Below are positions 58,423-64,000 of a stretch of DNA of 64,000 bases, piece after piece. Each line of letters starts with the position of its first letter. Positions within the stretch are counted from its first letter, which is position 1. This DNA comes from Mesorhizobium opportunistum WSM2075 (GTDB lineage Bacteria > Pseudomonadota > Alphaproteobacteria > Rhizobiales > Rhizobiaceae). The position numbers and the translations under genes are program-made. Below the pieces are notes generated by a model. The model did not search any database and had not been told where the DNA came from. It saw only the letters and a program-made list of their open reading frames with translations. The stretch is taken from the NCBI RefSeq assembly GCF_000176035.2, contig NC_015675.1, positions 6,204,001 through 6,268,000 on the forward strand, read 5' to 3'.

Positions 58423-60864
58423 TTACTCCATGTCTGGTTGAGGGAATTGGCGGAGAAGCTCGGCGGCCCAATAGAGCCCGCGGGCATTCACGAAATGAAA
58501 GGCAAAGCCGTCCTGTCCGTGTTCCGACAGGATCCTGTCGATCTGGGTCTGGCTGGCCGGATCGGAGGCGCCGCATAGCGCAAGCGCGATTGGGCCCAAG
58601 CCCAGCTGAAACAGCCGGTTGCCGCGGCGCGATTGCAGATAATATTGCCGCTTCGGCGTGGCGCGCGCGACAAGCTCGATCTGCCGCTCGTTCAGGCCGA
58701 AACGCTCGTAGGCTTCCCGTGCCTGTGGTTCCACGGCACGGTCATTGGGAAGAAAGATGCGCTGTGGGCAGCTCTCGATGATGGCCGGTGCGATTGCAGA
58801 GCCAGCGACGTCGGCCAGTGACTGCGTGGCGAAAATGACCGAGACGTTCTTCTTGCGCAGCACCTTCAGCCATTCGCGTATACGCCCCGCAAAGAGCGGA
58901 TTGTCGAGATAGAGCCAGGCCTCGTCGAGCATGAGCAATGTCGGTCGTCCATCGAACCGCGCCTCGAGGCGATGGAAAAGATAGGTGAGCACCGGCAGCA
59001 CAGCGCCTTGGCTGTGCATCAGCTCTTCGGTCTCGAAGCACTGCACATCCGACAAGGCCAGCCGATCGTCATCCGCGTCCAGCAACCGGCCGAAGGGCCC
59101 GTCGAGCGTGTAGGGCATCAAAGCGGACTTCAGCGCGTTGGACTGAAGCAAGACCGACAGGCCGGTGAGTGTGCGTTCCTGCGCCGGCGCCGTTGCAAGA
59201 CTGGTGAGTGCCGACCAGATTGCCTCTTTCGCCTCCGGGGTGACGGTGACGTTCTCATGGGCGATCAGCCCGGCGATCCATTCGGCTGCCCAGCTGCGGA
59301 TCGCCGGATCGTCAATCTTGCGCAGCGGCTGGAAGGCAAGCGCACCGTGCGCGCGCAGCGCGTGATGCTCGCCACCCATGGCAAGAATTGCGGCCCGGGC
59401 TGAATTGCCTTTGTCGAAGACATAGACCTGCGCGCCGGCATAGCGTCGGAACTGCAGAGCGAAGAGGGCAACGAGAACCGATTTGCCGGCGCCGGTCGGT
59501 CCGACGATCAGCATGTGGCCGACATCGTCGACGTGGGTGGAAAGCCGGAACGGTGTCGACCCGCTGGTTGAGGCGAACAGAAGCGGCGGGGCCTCTGCCT
59601 GTGTAACTTTGGCGAGATGCTCGTTCGCCGCCGGGCCGGCCCACACCGAGGAAAGCGGCATCAAGTGGGCGAGGTTCAATGTGTGAACGAGCGGCTGACG
59701 GACATTGGCATAGACATGGCCGGGCAACGAGCCGAGCCAGGCCTCGACCGCATTCACGCCTTCACGGATCGTGGCGAAGCCGAGGCCATTGACGACGCGC
59801 TCGACCGCGCGGAGTTTCCCCGCAGCGGCTTGATGGTCCTCGTCCCAAACCGTCACCGTCGTCGTCAGATAGCCGAACCCGACATGATCGCCGCCTAACG
59901 CCTGGAGTGCGGCGTCGGCATCGAGCGCCTTGTTTTCGGCATCGGTGTCGACGAGCGGGACGGGTTCGCTGGTCACCACCTCGCGCAGGATGGCCACGAT
60001 CGATTTGCGCTTGGCAAACCACTGCCGCCGCAACCGCGTCAGCGTCCTGGTGGCCTCGGTCTTGTCCAGCGGAATGAAGCGCGTCATCCAGCGGTAGGGG
60101 AAATCCTGATGGTTGAGCGCGTCGAGAATTCCGGGCCGTGTGACATTCGGAAAACCGAGGATTGTGAGCGTGCGCAGATGGTGGTTGCCAAGCATCGGCT
60201 CCAAGCCGCCGGTAAGCGGCGCATCGACCAGGATGCCGTCGAGATAGATCGGCGTTTCCGGCGCGGCGACTGGATGGCGGCGGGTGGAGATCGTGCCGTG
60301 GAGGTAAGTCAGCGTCTCGGCATCATCGAGTGCGCGTATTTCGGGCATGAAGCCTGACAGGAGATCCAGCACGCGACCGGTCTCGTCCCGGAACCGCGTG
60401 AGTTCCTGGCGCCACTCTCTCTCGCCTCCGGAATGATGCGAGTCGACCAGAGCGCTTTGCGCCCGCGCCTGGCTGTCCGGCGGCGGCATGAATGTCAGCG
60501 TCAGGTGATAGCGGCTCTCGTAGTGCGCGACCTTGCCTTGAAAGGCCGCGCGCCGTTCTTCATCGACCAACCATGACGCAGCGTCGGGGAAACGCGAGCT
60601 TGGGTAGCCCAGCGCCTCGATGCGCTCGGCTTCGAAGAACAATGCCCAGCCGGAGCCGAGCCGTCTGAGCGCATTGTTGGCCCGCGCGCAGATGCCGATG
60701 AGTTCGGCTTCTGTTGCACTCTCGAGATCAGGCCCGCGAAATCCAAATGAGCGCTGGAAACTTCCGTCCTTGTTGAGCACGATGCCCGGTGCCACCAGTG
60801 CGGCCCAAGGCAGATGATCGGCAAGTCGGTCGGCCTTGCCCCGATATTCGGAGAGATTCAGCAT
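58423..60864 (-). CDS. trbE: TrbE, VirB4-like ATPase
   Basis: 813 residues. Walker A GPTGAGKS (about residue 452-459) in HMLIVGPTGAGKSVLVALFALQF, Walker B in RPTLLMLDEAWLYLD, and ATQSLADVAGSAIAPAIIESCPQRIFLPN. It powers assembly of the mating-pair apparatus. Its 5' end overlaps trbD by 7 nt. Confidence 0.95.
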   Translation of the reverse strand: MLNLSEYRGKADRLADHLPWAALVAPGIVLNKDGSFQRSFGFRGPDLESATEAELIGICARANNALRRLGSGWALFFEAERIEALGYPSSRFPDAASWLVDEERRAAFQGKVAHYESRYHLTLTFMPPPDSQARAQSALVDSHHSGGEREWRQELTRFRDETGRVLDLLSGFMPEIRALDDAETLTYLHGTISTRRHPVAAPETPIYLDGILVDAPLTGGLEPMLGNHHLRTLTILGFPNVTRPGILDALNHQDFPYRWMTRFIPLDKTEATRTLTRLRRQWFAKRKSIVAILREVVTSEPVPLVDTDAENKALDADAALQALGGDHVGFGYLTTTVTVWDEDHQAAAGKLRAVERVVNGLGFATIREGVNAVEAWLGSLPGHVYANVRQPLVHTLNLAHLMPLSSVWAGPAANEHLAKVTQAEAPPLLFASTSGSTPFRLSTHVDDVGHMLIVGPTGAGKSVLVALFALQFRRYAGAQVYVFDKGNSARAAILAMGGEHHALRAHGALAFQPLRKIDDPAIRSWAAEWIAGLIAHENVTVTPEAKEAIWSALTSLATAPAQERTLTGLSVLLQSNALKSALMPYTLDGPFGRLLDADDDRLALSDVQCFETEELMHSQGAVLPVLTYLFHRLEARFDGRPTLLMLDEAWLYLDNPLFAGRIREWLKVLRKKNVSVIFATQSLADVAGSAIAPAIIESCPQRIFLPNDRAVEPQAREAYERFGLNERQIELVARATPKRQYYLQSRRGNRLFQLGLGPIALALCGASDPASQTQIDRILSEHGQDGFAFHFVNARGLYWAAELLRQFPQPDME

Positions 60865-61130
60865 GCGAGCCACCCCTTCAGGCGAAGATGGCGGACGAGC
60901 ACGCTGGCGAAATCGGGGTCGCGGCGGGCCGCGAAGACAGCCACGGTGTGCGCGCAGGTCCACAGCACCAATCCGGCAATCCACTGCTGCAACCCCAGCC
61001 CGACGGCCGCGGCGACGGTGCCACTGAGGATGGCCACCGCTCGCGGCGCGCCGCCGAGCAAGATTGGTTCGGTCAGTGCCCGGTGAACCGGAACCTCAAA
61101 GCCCTCGATATGGTGCTCTCTGGCGAACAT
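60858..61130 (-). CDS. trbD: TrbD, VirB3-like protein
   Basis: 90 residues with two short membrane helices; starts at MFAREHHIEGFEVPVHRALTEPILLGGAPRAVAIL, which is the TrbD signature. Overlaps trbC by one base and trbE by seven. Confidence 0.92.
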   Translation of the reverse strand: MFAREHHIEGFEVPVHRALTEPILLGGAPRAVAILSGTVAAAVGLGLQQWIAGLVLWTCAHTVAVFAARRDPDFASVLVRHLRLKGWLAC

Positions 61131-61438
61131 CAGACGAGTGCCCCGCCGCCAAAGGAGAAGAAGGAGAGGAAGAAGCTCGATGCGGCAAAGGCGATCGACA
61201 GGCCGAAGACAATCTGGATGAGCCGACGGAACCCACCTGCCGTGTCCCCGAAGGCGAGTGTCAGGCCGGTGCTGATGATGATGATGACCGCGATGATCTT
61301 GGCGACCGGCCCCTGCACTGATTCCAAGATCTGCTGCAGCGGCTGCTCCCAGGGCATTCCGGAGCCGGCGGCGTATGCCGGAAACGTGAGAAGAAACGCG
61401 AGCGTGGTGGCCCAGAGAAAGCGAGGCTTCTTGCGCAT
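61130..61438 (-). CDS. trbC: TrbC, VirB2-like pilin
   Basis: 102 residues: signal peptide (RFLWATTLAFLLTFPAYAAG) and two hydrophobic helices typical of cyclic conjugative pilins (VAKIIAVIIIISTGLTLAFG, RLIQIVFGLSIAFAASSFFLSFF). Confidence 0.92.
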   Translation of the reverse strand: MRKKPRFLWATTLAFLLTFPAYAAGSGMPWEQPLQQILESVQGPVAKIIAVIIIISTGLTLAFGDTAGGFRRLIQIVFGLSIAFAASSFFLSFFSFGGGALV

Positions 61439-61449
61439 GAAGTGACCTT

Positions 61450-62418
61450 TCAGAGTTGCTGGAGTTGCGGAAGCGTGAGCTGGGTGACGGCGTAGTCGCC
61501 ACTGCCGTCGAGGCCAGTGACCTCGGCGATCGTCTCGATGCGGCGCGAGGATCCGCGGCCGGCGATGAAGACGATCAGGTCTATCGCCTCGGCGATGAGC
61601 CGGCGGGGAACGGTGACCACGGCTTCCTGTGCGAGCTGCTCGATGCGGTAGAGGGCGGACCGCGCCGAGTTCGCGTGAACGGTGGCGATGCCGCCTGGGT
61701 GACCAGTGTTCCATGCCTTCAGCATGTCGAGCGCTTCCGCGCCTCTGATCTCGCCGACGATGATGCGATCGGGTCTGAGGCGCAGTGTCGAACGCACGAG
61801 ATCGGCGAGCGTGACAGAACCACGCCTGGTCCTCAGCGCAACGCAGTCTTTTGCTGCACATTGAAGTTCGCGCGTATCCTCGATCAGGATCACCCGCTCG
61901 TGGCAGTCGGCGACCACGGCTAGCAGCGCATTGGCAAGGGTTGTCTTGCCCGATGAGGTGCCGCCCGCGACCAGGATGTTGCGCTGCTCGCGGACGGCTT
62001 TCTTCAACGCGTCAGCCTGCAGCGGCAGCATGACCCCGTCGGCGACATAATCGGCCAGGCTGTAGAGCTTTGCGGCGGGCTTGCGAATAGCAAAGCATGG
62101 CGCCAACACCACAGGTGGCAGCAGGCCTTCGAACCGCTCGCCCGAGGGCAGTTCGGCGCTGACGATCGGATTATCCGCATGCGCTTCGGCGCGCACGTGG
62201 GAAGCGACGAGGCGGACAATGCGCTCCGCCTCGGTAGGATGGATGTGTACGCCTGTGTCGACCAGGCCCTCTCCGAGCCGATCGATCCGCAGTGCTCCGT
62301 CGGGATTGACCATCACCTCGATGATCGATGGGTCTGAAAGCGCTTTGGTGATCGCCGGACCCATGGCGGTGCGCAGCATCGCACGGCGGCGATGGTCGGC
62401 TTCCGGATGAGAGTTCAC
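61450..62418 (-). CDS. trbB: TrbB, VirB11-like ATPase
   Basis: 322 residues. Walker A AGGTSSGKTT (about 151-160), acidic box LIEDTRELQC, Walker B-like RIIVGEIRGAEALDML, and His box GHPGGIATVHANSA. Hexameric cytoplasmic ATPase of the conjugation machine. Confidence 0.95.
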   Translation of the reverse strand: MNSHPEADHRRRAMLRTAMGPAITKALSDPSIIEVMVNPDGALRIDRLGEGLVDTGVHIHPTEAERIVRLVASHVRAEAHADNPIVSAELPSGERFEGLLPPVVLAPCFAIRKPAAKLYSLADYVADGVMLPLQADALKKAVREQRNILVAGGTSSGKTTLANALLAVVADCHERVILIEDTRELQCAAKDCVALRTRRGSVTLADLVRSTLRLRPDRIIVGEIRGAEALDMLKAWNTGHPGGIATVHANSARSALYRIEQLAQEAVVTVPRRLIAEAIDLIVFIAGRGSSRRIETIAEVTGLDGSGDYAVTQLTLPQLQQL

Positions 62419-62828
62419 CCTTCCCCTCCCCCGCCATTGCCTTTGTCAAGCGACCGCTTCCCGGAAGCGATCTGCCGGCCGACCTGCTCGACAAATTTGT
62501 CGAAGCGCTCCTGGCCGATGGCCTGCGTTACCCTGTCCGGGGCCGGCGTGTGGGCGTGAAGCGTGATCGAGAAGCGGATGAAGAGCGCCAGGCTCTCCAT
62601 CGTCATCTCGGCGTCGCGCCTGACATGAGCGAGGTCGCGAGAAAGACGGTCGAGCCTTACCCCGTATCGTTGGTCGAGCTCGTTCTCGCCACGCCGCTCG
62701 ATGAAGGCTTCTACTGCCTTGGCGACGATCGCCGATTTGGTGGTCGAAGGATCACGACTGAGTTTGTCCAGCTTCTCGCTTAACTCGAACTCAAGCAGAA
62801 ATTGGTGACGAATGCGGCGGGGCTTCAT
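62415..62828 (-). CDS. Ribbon-helix-helix (CopG-type) protein of the trb operon
   Basis: 137 residues from the ATG at 62828: RIRHQFLLEFELSEKLDKLSRDPSTTKSAIVAKAVEAFIERRG is the ribbon-helix-helix pattern. Such genes occur between traG and trbB in ICE-type operons and probably autoregulate the operon. Overlaps trbB by 4 nt. Confidence 0.88.
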   Translation of the reverse strand: MKPRRIRHQFLLEFELSEKLDKLSRDPSTTKSAIVAKAVEAFIERRGENELDQRYGVRLDRLSRDLAHVRRDAEMTMESLALFIRFSITLHAHTPAPDRVTQAIGQERFDKFVEQVGRQIASGKRSLDKGNGGGGEG

Positions 62829-62943
62829 GTGGCTTGTTCCAACTGCCAGCGCTGCCCGCCGGCACGGGAACAAGCATCCGCCAGATGCCCAAAAACGCTT
62901 ATCGCCCTTATCTACGCTGAGGTACGCCGTCAGGAAGCAGCGT

Positions 62944-64000
62944 TCAGAAGCCGGGCACGATGTCCTTGTCGTCGCCCCTTCCCTCATTGATGCCGTAGGC
63001 GCGGGCCGCCGTCGAAATCCGATCCATGACACGTTTGTCGGCGACCGGCTCGCTATCATCGTCAACAGACTTGAAGAGATCGTCCTGCTCAGCTTCTGGA
63101 GAAAGCACGACTTGATCTTCCGCTAGAGCTGGATGGCGCTGCTGCTGGACGCCGCCCTCGTCCCCGATCGCCGCGTCGGCAATTTCGTCGCCCGCAGCCA
63201 GACGACCGTCAACGCCGCGCACCCGTCCAGTCCAGTCATCCGTGCGCGAAGCCGGACGGTCCGCGTAAGGGCTGTCCCGCAGCACCGGGGAAGGTAGCAC
63301 GCGTTCGGTAAAATTCCAGTCCTCATAATAGCGCAGCTTCTGGGCGCGCAACGGCGGCAGCCCTGAAATCAGCACCAGCTCGTCGGTTTGGGGCAGCTGC
63401 ATCACCTCGCCAGGAGTGAGCAGCGGTCGGGCCGTTTCCTGCCGGCTGACCATGACGTGCGACAGCCAGGGCGCCAGCCGGTGGCCGGCATAGTTGCGCA
63501 TCGATCTAAGCTCCGTTGCGGTGCCGAGCGCATCCGAAATGCGCTTGGCGGTGCGTTCGTCATTGGAGGAAAAGGCAATACGCACGTGGCAGTTGTCGAG
63601 AATGGCACTGTTCTCGCCATAGGCCTTGGATATCTGGTTCAATGATTGCGCGATCAGGTATGCGCGAATGCCATAGCCGGCCATGAAGGCGAGCGCGGTC
63701 TCGAAGAAATCTAACCGCCCGAGCGCCGGGAATTCGTCGAGCATCATGAGGAGTCGATGTTTGCGACTCCTGCTTGGATCGCCCTCAAGGCGCTCGGTCA
63801 GGCGTCTGCCGATCTGGTTCAGGATCAGGCGCACCAAGGGCTTGGTGCGCGAGATGTCCGACGGCGGCACGACCAGGTAGAGCGATATCGGTCGCTCGGC
63901 ATCCATGAGATCGACAATGCGCCAGTCGCAGGTCGATGTTGCCGCCGCGACCGTCGGGTCGCGATAGAGCCCGAGAAATGACATGGCGGTCGACAAAACA
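62944..64000 (-). CDS. traG: TraG/VirD4 coupling protein, C-terminal part (cut by window edge)
   Basis: At least 350 residues, open at the right edge so the N-terminus lies outside the window. Visible: MMLDEFPALGRLDFFETALAFMAGYGIRAYLIAQSLNQISKAYGENSAILDNCHVRIAFSSND (Walker B and conserved TraG segments) and GLPPLRAQKLRYYED near the end. Couples the relaxase-DNA complex to the Trb channel. Confidence 0.93.
   Translation of the reverse strand, partial: VLSTAMSFLGLYRDPTVAAATSTCDWRIVDLMDAERPISLYLVVPPSDISRTKPLVRLILNQIGRRLTERLEGDPSRSRKHRLLMMLDEFPALGRLDFFETALAFMAGYGIRAYLIAQSLNQISKAYGENSAILDNCHVRIAFSSNDERTAKRISDALGTATELRSMRNYAGHRLAPWLSHVMVSRQETARPLLTPGEVMQLPQTDELVLISGLPPLRAQKLRYYEDWNFTERVLPSPVLRDSPYADRPASRTDDWTGRVRGVDGRLAAGDEIADAAIGDEGGVQQQRHPALAEDQVVLSPEAEQDDLFKSVDDDSEPVADKRVMDRISTAARAYGINEGRGDDKDIVPGF

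Overview
The window looks like part of the accessory genome (symbiosis-type island, ICE or plasmid) of a Mesorhizobium-like alphaproteobacterium. Evidence for this is the high GC content, the rhizobial microaerobic gene set (FixLJ, FixK, FnrN, FixNOQP, FixGHIS, HemA, HemN) and a Tn4371/rhizobial-type trb conjugation block running off the right end. All functional calls come from reading motifs and context; no database search was run.

Layout. (1) About 0-12 kb is a microaerobic and denitrification-associated block: cytochrome b561, NnrS, pseudoazurin, a Crp/Fnr regulator, DUF1858, CBS-BON, DUF6455, universal stress protein, fixL-fixJ, hemA, DUF2267, a flavin split-barrel protein and fixK. Several of these genes have TTGA-N6-TCAA boxes upstream, and fixK has a FixJ-type site. 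(2) About 11.9-20.6 kb holds the broken C-terminal end of an ICE-type relaxase, a frameshifted winged-helix/TPR regulator, a 1.6-thousand-residue autotransporter with about 22 copies of a 19-residue repeat, and several small genes. (3) About 20.9-30.8 kb contains three similar att-like sequences, each starting with what resembles the 3' end of guaA. They bracket two cargo modules: a TetR-controlled hydrolase/SnoaL/enoyl-CoA hydratase cluster, and a secreted TPR protein with a LuxR-type regulator. (4) About 31.3-39.0 kb is one long co-directional operon: ACP-like protein, XRE repressor, ImmA/IrrE peptidase fused to a chagasin-like inhibitor domain, papain-like peptidase, thymidylate-synthase-like protein, ZapA-like protein, an unknown alpha-helical protein, membrane-anchored dCTP-deaminase/dUTPase-like protein, a small Rossmann/TIR-like protein, Nmad2, MazG-like NTP pyrophosphohydrolase and a uracil-DNA-glycosylase-family protein. 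This is the best candidate for an undescribed system, probably nucleotide-based conflict/defence or DNA modification. (5) About 39.4-42.2 kb holds a few single genes (UbiM-like hydroxylase and small proteins). (6) About 42.2-53 kb is the cbb3 oxidase operon fixNOQP, its maturation operon fixGHIS, fnrN and hemN. (7) About 53-64 kb is the trbI-G-F-L-J-E-D-C-B / RHH / traG mating-pair formation operon, with traG cut by the window edge.

How the parts work together: FixL (haem-PAS kinase) would phosphorylate FixJ at low oxygen, FixJ would switch on fixK, and FixK plus FnrN would act at the TTGA-N6-TCAA boxes to raise the high-affinity oxidase, haem synthesis and stress proteins. The trb genes and the relaxase remnant show that this regulon sits on, or next to, conjugative DNA. 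The accessory modules between 20.9 and 39 kb look like cargo acquired by separate insertions.
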